NCBI GenBank assembly: GCA_902702965.1 | Contig: CACRXP010001247.1 | Span: forward strand, 1,782 to 65,781 | Length of the DNA stretch: 64,000 nt | Reading direction: 5' to 3' | Origin: Spirometra erinaceieuropaei | Lineage: Eukaryota; Platyhelminthes; Cestoda; Diphyllobothriidea; Diphyllobothriidae | Shown: positions 46,211 through 54,514 of the stretch, one piece after another | Position numbering within the stretch: position 1 is the first letter of the stretch | Layout: every line of letters begins with the position of its first letter | Position numbers and translations under genes: made by a program | The notes under the pieces: model-generated | Seen by the model: the letters and a program-made list of their open reading frames with translations, nothing else | Database searches by the model: none | Told to the model about the DNA's origin: nothing

Positions 46211-46970
46211 CATGTTGCATTCCCATGTGTGCGGAAAGCACTGTTTTGCCAACGGCGTATTTTCACTTACCTCGTTCAACAGTCAACATGCACAACCGTT
46301 AACATGATCTTGAGCAGCTCGTCGATGGCTGACGAAATACACAAAAGACCTACCGTTGGGGGGGGGGGTGGCCTTGCGAAAACGAGCGCAAACGTGAGCC
46401 ATTTGGCGTCCTGCCTCGTCCTGATTGGTAGGCCAGCTACCTCGTGTTTAGTCGGCAAAATAGCAAAAAACGGAAGTGAGTGATTGAAACTCGACATGTT
46501 ATAGCCGAGTATGATGAAATACGGTCGTCACTGCATGCAAAGGGCAAACACCGATTTCGGGAGGTAACGGCTATGAATGAAGCCAGAAAGCTAGATTCCA
46601 CGCGACTTCAAACTGACTGGAGTCATGTGGTAAACACAGGAAAGTAGAAAAGAAGCTACTTTGAGCGAGGATGGGACATATAAATCGACGGAGGAAATAG
46701 AGCCCAGGGACTCTCGTACTGCAGTTGGATAGATGAACTCAGCGATTAAAGGAATCTGTGGAAATTATTGAGAAAACTAGCATTTCGGCCATCCGTTTGT
46801 TTTATTACTTCAGTGAGGTACCGGAATAGGCCGTGCAATTTGAAGTATACGAAATAGGGACAAGTAAACGGGAGGAAGCAGATAATCCAAACTTATTGGT
46901 TTGGGAAAGCTGGATTGAGTAGGACAGCATGTGACAGGCAAACTTGAACCTGACTCTTTTCCTACATCTT
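46211..46970. other. Unannotated stretch
   Basis: A short poly-G run at about 46360 and overlapping small ORFs (46229-46497, 46805-47083) without known motifs. A part resembles 54230-54640 (GTTTTGCCAACGGCGTATTT, TTGCGAAAACG...GGCAAACACCG), so a diverged dispersed repeat is likely. Confidence 0.4.
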
Positions 46971-46971
46971 A

Positions 46972-47055
46972 TCCATAACCTAACGCTTACCACAAATTTA
47001 ACCTTAACCCTAAGTTTATCCCCTTTCTTAGTCTCATACAGAAACACAACCCTAA
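46972..47055 (+). repeat. Degenerate CCCTAA-like words
   Basis: CATAACCTAACGCTTACC, TTAACCTTAACCCTAAG and ACAACCCTAAAAC. Similar in style to 26851-26956 but shorter and weaker. Confidence 0.35.
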
Positions 47056-47190
47056 AACAAAATGTCGACCTAAGTAGGCACATTATAATGATGAAGACTT
47101 AGGACTTACACGTTTGATCTTCATCCTAGTTCGTTTTACCCAGGAGAGCTGGACTAAAATGCGGCACTCGTCCTGAAGTTAACTCACCGA
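47025..47190 (+). repeat. Dispersed repeat, copy a
   Basis: Shared with 48153-48315: CCTTTCTTAGTCTCA, GACCTAAGTAGGCAC, TTAGGACTTACACGTTTGAT, CCTAGTTCGTTTTACCCAG, CCTGAAGT. About 165 bp, roughly 80-85 percent alike by eye. Non-coding. Confidence 0.8.
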
Positions 47191-47235
47191 CCGCCGTCAG
47201 AGCCGTGAACGTCTCCCCCCCTATACAATCGAACT

Positions 47236-47770
47236 TCATTATCTTCCTTGGGCAGTCAACTTACTGTATAAGATTTGGTGGATTCCAGACCTTGCAGTAG
47301 GTTGGGCGAGTAACTTGACCCAAGTGGGATAAAACTCGCGTCGTTCGACGGGGCCTCGTAGCTCAAGTGGTTAGAGCGTTGGCTGTACTAAAGCCTTCCC
47401 CTTACTGTGTGGGTTCGAATCCCACCGAAGCGAGGAGTTTTTCACAGTGGGGTCAATAGGAATTATTCAAAATCTGTCAAAATACCTATGAATTACGTGA
47501 GCCTAGTAGTCATCTGGTGGATACTAGGTGAATTACATAGGAAATCCTGCTTGGGCAGTCAACTTACTGTATCAGATTTGGTCGATTTCAGACCTCGCTG
47601 TAGGTTGGGCGGGTAACTTGACCCAAATGTGATAAAACTCGCGTCGTCCGGCGGGGTCTCGTAGCTCAAGTGGTCAGAGCGTTGGCTGCACTTAAGCCTT
47701 CCCCTTGCTGTCGTGGGTTCGAATCCCACCGAGGCGCCGAGTTTTTCACAGTTGGGTCAATATGAACTAT
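47236..47770 (+). repeat. tRNA-like repeat, two tandem units (period about 303 bp)
   Basis: Unit cores are at 47353-47431 and 47656-47735. Each is preceded by GGGCAGTCAACTTACTGTAT...GATTTGGT and GTAGGTTGGGCG, and followed by GAGTTTTTCACAG. GCTC/GAGC and GTGGG-TTCGAAT-CCCAC arms are intact in both. The anticodon arm is GGCT-GTACTAA-AGCC in the first unit but TGCACTTA in the second. The extra bases before the T arm and the six-pair acceptor stem do not fit a standard tRNA. The unit matches 10312-10620. Confidence 0.85.
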
Positions 47771-47959
47771 TGAATACTGCTCGTGAGCCCGCCAGAACGA
47801 TACCAGTGAGATCAACTCCCAGTAATGTCTTTTCATAGTAACGCGTCGGGAACAGGACAAGTCCAAAATAGTTTGAACCCTGGGCCACAGTCAATCAGTG
47901 TATCGATCTGGCGTCGACATGCAGAGCCCTGCGTCACAGATCGTGGATTGATGAGTATC

Positions 47960-48030
47960 CCCTATACCTGTCGTTTGTTCTGTTGCTCCTACTGTCTCTG
48001 ACGATGGGCTCGTACGATTTTGAAAGCACA
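47960..48030 (+). ncRNA. Possible degenerate hammerhead-like motif
   Basis: ACTGTCT, CTGACGA, T, GGGCTCG....., GAAA, GCACAG. The parts are in the order of the PLE motif at 21334, but helix II does not pair well and the cleavage triplet is unclear. No GIY-YIG coding trace is next to it. Confidence 0.25.
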
Positions 48031-48130
48031 GAACAATAAGTAAATTCATAGATGTATTGGCAGATTTTGAATTCATATTGACCCAACTGCGGATAACTCG
48101 GTGCCTCGGTGGAATTCAAACCCTCGAACG
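48030..48130 (-). repeat. tRNA-like repeat fragment, inverted
   Basis: The reverse complement shows TTTGAATTCCACCGAGGCAC, CGAGTTATCCGCAGTTGGGT and CAATATGAATTCAAAATCTG, the 3' end of one unit joined to the start of the next. Confidence 0.7.
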
Positions 48131-48152
48131 CAAGGACAAGTTTGGCCCCTTT

Positions 48153-48315
48153 CTTAGTCTCAGCCAGAAAAACAACGCTGATATAACATGTCTACCTAAG
48201 TAGGCACGTTGTAATAATGAAAACTAAGGACTTACACGTTTGATCTTTATCCTAGTTCGTTTTACCCAGAAGGGTTGGACAAAAACGTGACACTTCTGCT
48301 GAAGTCAGGAAGGGC
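48153..48315 (+). repeat. Dispersed repeat, copy b
   Basis: The second copy of the segment at 47025-47190, ending at CTGAAGTCAGG. In both cases it sits beside tRNA-like units, so it may be part of a larger composite. Confidence 0.8.
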
Positions 48316-48316
48316 A

Positions 48317-48402
48317 AGGCTGTACTAAAGCCTTGTCCGTGCCGTTGTGGGTTTGAATCGCACCAAGGCGCTGAGCTTTTCACAGTTGGATCAGTATGAA
48401 TA
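48317..48402 (+). repeat. tRNA-like repeat, 3' partial copy
   Basis: GGCTGTACTAAAGCCTTGTC, TGTGGGTTTGAATCGCACC, then CTGAGCTTTTCACAGTTGGA. The D arm and 5' half are missing. Confidence 0.7.
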
Positions 48403-48489
48403 AACAAAGTGTTTTGGCAAATGGCCAGTCTTCTTCTTCTTTACTTACACATACACATGGAACTAGAGCGTTCGCATCAGTTCATTTCT

Positions 48490-48810
48490 GAACTGTTTAT
48501 TTCCTACTCGGCTCGGGATCGGCAAAGTATCGAAACTTTCCCATAATGTCTTTGGCTGGTTTAACTGGAATGGTCGTTGTGGTACTTATGAACAACAAAT
48601 TAGAGGCGGTATACGTCCTTTCAACTGTGCACCGAAGTCGTCTCGTGATCACGTTTGACACGTTATCACACTTGAAGGGGAGGTAGATAGTCACTGACTT
48701 TGTGGTACAGATATTTTTTGGGAATTCCTTGCCTGGGATGGCGGTATTTATCGACGAATTTCTCCGGATACCCGTTTATTCATAAGCACCACAACGGCCA
48801 TTTGAGTTAG
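48490..48810 (-). pseudogene. Penelope-like element RT C-terminal region relic
   Basis: On the minus strand an early frame reads MNKRVSG/GYPEKF-like words near 48770. A long frame then gives SVTIYLPFKCDNVSNVITRR, LRCTVERTYTASNLLFISTT and TTIPVKPAK (48694-48520). This is the segment between the RT and the GIY-YIG of PLE proteins. It is cut off at 48497. The matching GIY-YIG lies just beyond on the opposite strand (48930-49255), so one element has been broken and its 5' part inverted. Confidence 0.75.
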
Positions 48811-48850
48811 ACCAACTAAAGACATTTTGCTGATAGAAGCGAACAGGCGA

Positions 48851-48893
48851 GTCTCTGAGGATGGATTCGAGTGAGAATCCGAAACGTCAGGCA
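48851..48893 (+). ncRNA. Hammerhead-like ribozyme motif, PLE, second-best copy
   Basis: GTCT (48851-48854), CTGAGGA (48855-48861; position 7 of the core is free, so G is allowed), extra T, helix II GGATTC (48863-48868) with GAATCC (48875-48880), GAAA (48881-48884), ACGT, predicted cleavage after GTC at 48888. AGGC (48889-48892) pairs with GTCT. Helix I and II pairing is as complete as at 21334. Confidence 0.6.
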
Positions 48894-48929
48894 AATAAAT
48901 TTCTTGTTCCAGTGATTGCATCTTCATCT

Positions 48930-49260
48930 TCTAAAGACATTTTGCCTATGCACGCCACATCAAACTGTATTTATGAGTTTACATGTAGTTGCGCATGCAA
49001 GTACATTGGGCGCACGCAAAGGCAGTTGACAACTCGGTCAGCTGAATACATGCCAAAATGGCTGCTTAAGGCGCAAAATAAGGTTTCCAGGAGCTTAATT
49101 ACAAAGCACCTAGTGGATACGGACCATACGGTGGACCCAATGGTTGCATTCAAGGTCCTGTTTCGGGCGACGACCAAGCGTCTCTTGCGCTTTGCAGAGG
49201 CCCTGCAATACGGAGTAGGAAACCAGAACTCTTTAAGCAGTTGGACCACGTGATAAACCT
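48930..49260 (+). pseudogene. Penelope-like element GIY-YIG domain relic
   Basis: Within the open frame 48861-49253 (its N-terminal part merely translates the ribozyme motif): NCIYEFTCSCACKYIGRTQR, QLTTRSAEYMPKWL, SLITKHLVDTDHTVDP, VAFKVLFRATTKRLLRFAEA. Expected GIY-YIG core words are present: I-Y-E-F, K-Y-I-G-R-T, R near position 63 of the frame. The catalytic Glu region is AEALQYGVGNQNSL. The RT is not attached in the same orientation. Confidence 0.75.
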
Positions 49261-49269
49261 GGCACTACC

Positions 49270-49645
49270 ACAGTAAGGATCGATTATGGACGAAACCCTG
49301 TCCCCATATACGTCCTCTCATTTCGCCTCTAGCCCTCCCCCCCTTCCCCTCCCTGGTTTGACTGAACGCAGCCCGCGCGTTGCACTTTAAATCACGCCGG
49401 ATAAGTTCTCACTATAATCCCTACTCGCATACTTGGATGACTTCTTTCCCCCTCCCCCTCCCCTCGCCATGCGCAGTCGCATACTAGACCCGTGTTTCAT
49501 GTTACCTATCACGCTTTATCCCTCTTGGTCGATCGGTGATTGAACAGTCTGCCTTTTAATGCAACTATGCAATGACCGTGTGCAGGTGAATGAGAGTTCT
49601 CGAAGTTTATGGCGTCAGTAAATTCCACATGCGTTGTCGCCTTTG
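49270..49645. other. Unannotated stretch with C-rich runs
   Basis: Pyrimidine-rich runs at about 49330-49350 and 49445-49465. No gene or shared repeat seen. The sequence 49650-49790 is probably the 3' tail of the minus-strand PLE. Confidence 0.45.
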
Positions 49646-49789
49646 TCTTATTCAAATTTATTCCTGGTAAAGCATTGCTTCAATTCGTCTTTAAACACAA
49701 GCGAGGTGTGGGAATAAGGGGGAGGGGTGATGAGTGTCAATGCTAAGGGCGGGGTGAGAGCTGAGGGGCACGGAGTGTTGCACGTAGTT

Positions 49790-50620
49790 AGTCGGCCTTT
49801 GCCCTCGGCAAACGCTGAGTCCGAACGACGTCCTTCTGCGCGCATAAGACTAGTTTTTGAAACCCGATAGCAGCCGTTTCTGTTGTTGCTAACAGACCCT
49901 GGTCTAGTAGCTTCGGGTAGCTCAATGGGACTTTATAAATCACGCGAAAAGCTCCGCTGGGGTCCACGCGATACCGCGAATCAACAACATGTGCCAGAAT
50001 GGAGTTCTTTATGCTCCTAGGTTCGCCTTTTCCCAACCATGCCAAAAGGTGTTCTCGTATTCTTTTGGAGAGGTGCCCACTCACACGACCAATATAACTT
50101 GCTCCACAGAAGCAAATAAAGGAGTAAATGCACACTTAGGTGGTCTGAGATGGCAACTTATCCCTACCTTCTCGTACAATAGGGTTAGTAGAGAATAATA
50201 TTCGAACCCTTGCTGCTGAGAAGGTTCATGAGACAGCTGGATCAAAGCGTCTTCCTAGGGTTTCATTCACAGTGTTCCCTTGAAAAGGAGTTTGAGGAGC
50301 AGCGTATTCTTTTCGGTGGTTAGTGTGGTGGGTCTTCTGGTCTCTCGACAATAGTCTTTGCAATGAACCTATCAGGATATCCATTCTCACGAAGCAAGTT
50401 CTGGCCTGATGAGAATTTATAGAAAGCAAACGCATGCTCGCCAACTGGTATGCTGAAGACATAGTTGGACAACCTATACTGCAATGCGCGAGTGTACAAG
50501 CTGCCGAAAAGGCGGTGGCGGCAATTGTTCCAGTAAACCGAATACCAGCCGTTGAGGCTGTTGGGTCCAGCGAGAGGTGCAGGAGTGCGCCTACAACCGA
50601 TCAGCAACGTCGATTAGTTT
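49790..50620 (-). pseudogene. Penelope-like element: RT C-terminus plus GIY-YIG
   Basis: On the minus strand, from 50607: TPAPLAGPNSLNGWYSVYWN, HRLFGSLYTRALQYRL, LLRENGYPDRFIAKTI (after-RT thumb region), then in another frame TPFQGNTVNETLGRRFDPAV. A gap with stops follows, then 50135-49788: MCIYSFICFCGASYIGRVSG, HLSKRIREHL, SIKNSILAHVVDSRYRVDPS, GAFRVIYKVPLSYPKLL and TTETAAIGF. This is the longest PLE coding trace in the window and keeps RT tail and GIY-YIG in one orientation. Frameshifts near 50320 and 50230 break it. The upstream RT catalytic blocks are not present. Confidence 0.8.
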
Positions 50621-50699
50621 CAAGTCGTCAGCGTGCCATGGCTCGCGCTGGTAACCGCGGCAGCAGACTACCGCATTCCTATCCTGACGGGCATTAAAA

Positions 50700-51065
50700 T
50701 TGTCGTCTTTCCAACCGAAACAGACAGCAGCGTTTGTCCAAATATGCCCCACCTCCACACGTATGTGGGAGAGCGCGCACACGCGTAAAAGCAGTCGGCA
50801 TGACTGATTGTCTTCTGTGATGCCAGGTGGTTCGAGTCAGGGGTTGAGGCGTAGCTCCTGAGGTCAGACGCTTTGATCGTGGAAACGGCTTAACCAATAA
50901 ATGCACGCAACTAGGCCTGTCGGTGGGCATGCAAAGCGGACTTCTGTACAAGTAACGGTCAAAAACAGGTATTCCAGCGTGACGCAAGATCTTATATTAA
51001 TACCTCAGACGGTCATATGCTAGGTTCGTAATGGAGGTTAGAAAGTCGGATCTCTGCACAGTGCA
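50700..51065. other. Unannotated stretch upstream of minus-strand PLE
   Basis: On the minus strand this would be where PLE RT catalytic blocks should lie, but no YxDD-like block is readable. ORFs at 50591-50782 and 50694-50987 have no family motif. Confidence 0.4.
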
Positions 51066-51069
51066 GGTA

Positions 51070-51265
51070 TTACTGTATGTTATTACCGACAAAGACAAGG
51101 GAGACTGGAATGTCCATTTCTAGCTTATTAGGCGTCGTCAGCCAGTCATGCATAACCCCGAAGTGTGAGACACCCGAGGCTCGAACTCGCGACCGGTTAG
51201 TTAGAATTCCTCTCCTCTAACCACTGGACCACGAGCCCGTTGCCCTGTCGGTTTCAATCGAGTAT
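51070..51265 (-). repeat. tRNA-derived SINE, copy 6
   Basis: Minus-strand A-box region GGCTCGTGGTCCAGTGG, B-box region CGGTCGCGAGTTCGAGCC, body CTTCGGGGTTATGCATGACT and GGCTGACGACGCCTAATAAG, tail CAGTCTCCCTTGTCTTTGTC then GGTAATAACATAC. One of the better preserved copies. Confidence 0.85.
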
Positions 51266-51279
51266 ATAGAAGGTATTGA

Positions 51280-51985
51280 TGTTTCCTCAATCAGAAAAAT
51301 GATGCTTTCTTACATGGAAACGAGAACACACTTTCCCCACCAGGTAGTATATTAGATGAGCCTGTTGATTTAACTGGCTGATTGCCGAAAACAGCGAATG
51401 GACGGAAAAGCTCTTCTTATTAATCAGACCTTTTGTCCGTACTCTCGCCCTTTCCCTCTCCCGGATCATGCCATCCGAATCGTCAACGTGAACATAGGCA
51501 TCATTTTTCACTTCTGCAGCGAGCTACGGCGGTCCTCTCGGGCGCTTACAGGCAACCAACTCCACTCTCATCACCATCTGCGGAAACGCGCATCTTTATC
51601 CTGCCGGCATTAACCATTTTATGGACTTAATCAGACCCTTTGGGTGTTCTGTTGAGTCACCAACATATACTACAGATAACAACCCCCGAGTAGATAAGAG
51701 AGTCATTTGCGTGTGAAAGGACTTACCTAAACCGTTGCGCCCCTGACGGCTAAGGATACCAAACTTCAACCACACGCACACAACAAGCCCGTCCCGTGTA
51801 ATAGAAAAAAATAAGAGAGCAAATTTATTCTGTACACAGAGTAGGTAGGTAACCGTAATTTAGCAGTTTTATTATTCGTTAGGACAAGGCGTCCGTGTGG
51901 GAGTGCGTGAGAAGGGTTGAGGCGTTGGCATGCATCTGACATATCCGTATCAGCAGGAGGAGGTAAATGGCTGCAGCGAAGGAGA
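51280..51985. other. Unannotated stretch
   Basis: Overlapping small ORFs at 51287-51781 on both strands, none with recognised motifs. No shared repeat seen. Confidence 0.45.
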
Positions 51986-52007
51986 CACGATCACTGAAAC
52001 ACGTGCT

Positions 52008-52052
52008 TTATTAGCCTGACGTTTCGGATTCTCACTGTCCATCACCAGAGAC
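52008..52052 (-). ncRNA. Hammerhead-like motif, left arm copy (mutated)
   Basis: On the minus strand: GTCT, CTGGTGA (A6 of the CTGANGA core changed to G), T, GGA.....TCC, GAAA, ACGT, GTC, AGGC. Helix II is reduced to three pairs. Probably inactive. Confidence 0.45.
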
Positions 52053-52473
52053 AGAGTCAGATAAGGGTAGTGGATTGCCCAGGTATTGCAGTATTTATAG
52101 GATGTAATTGTTATGCCGCTACGTGTCTATCAGAGTCAGCGCTGAGACCTAGCCTAGGTAAAGAAGTTAGCCGCGAGGAGGACGTGCAAATAACCACCTT
52201 CCTCGATATCAATGTCGGCAAGCCAAATCATCCAAGAGTCCATACGGATGACGAAATCCGGTAGGCAGCCACTCGGCGACGTGCGATGAGCGTGGGAGCC
52301 GATAATCTTGATCGGCATACAGGCGTTATGGCAACGGCATGGCAACAGCATATTTAAATACTTGGCCAGTCGAGTTGTGGTGCACTTGGGAGCTGCCAAC
52401 TGTGATAGGCATGTAGCGGTTTAGAAACTAAATCCTATAAATATTGCAACACCTGGGCAATCCACTGCCCTTA

Positions 52474-52515
52474 TCTGACTCGATGGATTCGAGTGAGAAT
52501 CCGAAATGTCGGGTT
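52474..52515 (+). ncRNA. Hammerhead-like motif, right arm copy (core lost)
   Basis: Helix II GGATTC (52485-52490) with GAATCC (52497-52502) and GAAA (52503-52506) are kept. The CTGANGA box has become CTGACTCGA and ACGTC has become ATGTC. Inactive by these changes. Confidence 0.45.
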
Positions 52516-52539
52516 AATAAAGCACATTTTCCAGCAATC

Positions 52540-52620
52540 GTGTCTCCCTCATCACGACTGCTTCCTGGAACTCCTCTCTTCGCTTCTATTAACGAAGTAA
52601 TTGACTGTGTTGGACATGTT
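52540..52620 (+). repeat. PLE sequence downstream of the hammerhead-like motif
   Basis: CGTGTCTCCCTCATCACGAC, CTTCCTGGAACTCCTCTCTT and CGCTTCTATT match 21400-21465 and the complement of 54391-54450. It is the stretch that follows the ribozyme-like motif in this PLE family. Confidence 0.7.
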
Positions 52621-52629
52621 ATTGGTTTG

Positions 52630-53440
52630 CCATGGGTTGAGTCATGGACGCATGATTAGGGGACAGGAGTGGTGGTAAGCCACGTAGGTCGACGACTGTT
52701 TGCGGGCGAAGCCGTGACTCAGCACAGCTGGACAAGGTATGCTTCAGGTCAAGCCTGAACGGTGACTGTGCGTTAGCGGCAGGTCTTCCGGCTAGCTCTG
52801 CTCCCGTAGTCGCCTGCCAGCAGCCAGACACCGAAAAATAGGGCGGTGGAGCGGCTTTCACAAGTCAACCCACAGCATTAAGACCGCCTACCGACGACGC
52901 CCACGAGATCGACGCAGACCTACTATAAGAGGATAACTGAAGGAAGGAGAGTGGGGCGTTGAAAACAGGTCAGACCCAAACACCAGAAACTCAGTTCCCT
53001 ATTTGGTAGGTAGCTTCTGTACGCTGAAGTGGAAACAACGCGTCTCCCGACTCCGAAACAAAAAATATCAAGCAGAAAGGGGAATATACCAGCTGAACAC
53101 AATCAGAACATGTGTCTGTTTTCCAAAAACTATGAAATAAATATCAGAAATTATTGAGAAAGTAACGCACGGCCTCTGAATCAGGGAATTGTTAGGAAGT
53201 ATCATGTAATCTGAAAAAGATTCGCAAGTTGCGTGAACAAGACAGGATGAAAGTGGGACTGCGTCTCCTTTCTAAACGATTCCCAGGAAGTAAATTAACT
53301 AGTAACACAGGAATGACGATCATTATATGCGATTCTTTTCAATTCCACGTGCCCCTGAAGCCTGTTACGCCGAGCTGCAATATTTTCCCAATCATCGGAC
53401 CTAATTGAACAGCAGTATGACGTCCACGACAGGTGCAGTA
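52630..53440. other. Unannotated stretch
   Basis: An ORF at 52619-52861 has no recognised motif. No shared repeat noted. It could contain more of the LINE-D 5' part in a decayed state. Confidence 0.4.
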
Positions 53441-53449
53441 AAGGCGAAT

Positions 53450-54190
53450 TTCAGGATGGCTGTAATCTGTGGAATTGCGTGGTCCGGATGGTGTCCTTGA
53501 AACAGTTTCAAATAATCTTTCCTACCAAATGGTTCTCAGGCTCTTCAAGGTCTTTAATATAGCTTCAGGCCAGTGAGTTTAGGAAGCCTTTGCCCAGTCG
53601 ATGCAGCCTACGTTGACTTTAGAACAATTTTCGACAGTGTTTCACACAAGTTGCTGATATTTAAACTGTGCCAAATGATAGGGAAAGGGAACGTTTTCAA
53701 GTAGCCGACTGACTTTCTTGCAGAAAGACCTATGCATATGCGTATTGTTGACGTCAATTTGGATTGGGCGACGGTTTGCGGTGGGTTTCCGTGCGTGACC
53801 ATTTCGTGCTCCATTCTTTTTAAATATATGTGAACGATTGTCTAAACTGACTGGATTGCAAGAGGATAATAGTCGTATATGACCCCAAATCGTAACAAAC
53901 GGTGGGCATCGGAGGGAACGTTACAGCTGCAAGCTAACCGGGATCGGTTACAGCCGCGGTGTACTGCATGAACCCAATAAACACCACTTACACGCCTCCG
54001 ATCTAACTACAGGAGGACGGAGGATTAGGAAGTCATCAGTCCGAATCACGTAACGAGTCGATGGACTTCGGGGTGTTGATAGCCTCCGTACCCAAACCAC
54101 CCTCTCACTGTAGCGAGATATTAAAGGAGACCACAGCTGTCCTAGGCGCGATCAGGGCGTTCGTCCCCTCTTATAGGAAGTACGGAGGAT
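53450..54190 (+). pseudogene. LINE-D relic: decayed non-LTR reverse transcriptase
   Basis: One frame at 53600-53840 reads YVDFRTIFDSVSHKLLIFKL, a stop after NVFK, PTDFLAERPMHMRIVDVNLD, WATVCGGFPCVTISCSILF, then KYM-stop-TIV. These match the YIDF.KAFDSV, FL..R...V and GVPQGSVLGPILF blocks of CR1/Jockey-type RT in the right order, with PQG lost. Upstream, PDGVLETVSNNLSYQMVLRL is a trace of the N-terminal RT block. Downstream, MDFGVLIASVPKPPSHC and LKETTAVLGAIRAFVPS (54061-54170) match the post-RT DLGV....KPS.HC block of LINE-A/B. The catalytic DD block is unreadable. Long dead. Confidence 0.7.
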
Positions 54191-54294
54191 ATACAATCAT
54201 GGTTCCGGAAATCCTGAAATTAGTGGGCTGTGTGCTACGTGTGCGGAGAGTATTTTTGCCAACGGTGTAGTTTCTCTTACGTAGCCCAATAGTC

Positions 54295-54510
54295 AGCCTG
54301 TACAAGCAAAAGTTGACCTTTGACGTATCCTCTGGCGATGCAACACGCGAAAAACATGACGTGCGGGGTGACCTTGGACAGTCTATGTTGTTGCCAATAG
54401 AAGCGAAGAGACGAGTCCCAGGAAGTAGTCTTGATGAAGGGGACACGATCGCTAGCCTGTTATTGGCTGATAGACGAAAGCGGGCGCGAATAAGAACCAA
54501 TTAGCGCCCG
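54295..54510 (-). repeat. PLE terminal fragment, inverted
   Basis: The reverse complement contains GATCGTGTCCCCTTCATCAA, GACTACTTCCTGGGACTCGT and CTCTTCGCTTCTATTGGCAA, the segment that follows the hammerhead-like motif at 21400-21465 and 52540-52600. The motif itself is not recognisable here. Confidence 0.65.
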
Positions 54511-54514
54511 GTCT

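Larger units (their letters stand above)
51995..52540. mobile_element. Inverted pair of PLE terminal repeats with hammerhead-like motifs
   Basis: A left arm (about 52003-52118, minus orientation) and right arm (about 52403-52520, plus orientation) are near reverse complements. They share TATAAATA/TATAAATATT words, CCTGGGCAATCCACT(A/G)CCC, TTATCTGACTC and the ribozyme-like segment. The outer ends read TTAATAAAGC. The 285-bp centre has no clear coding sense (an 81-codon frame at 52154-52399 has no motif). It could be a deleted PLE with terminal repeats in inverted orientation, or a small non-autonomous relative. Confidence 0.7.

Noticed and set aside
48861..48930. SSENPKRQANK peptide as a conserved protein motif
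   Set aside because: It is the translation of the hammerhead-like motif and also appears at 21341 and 52483 in non-coding context.
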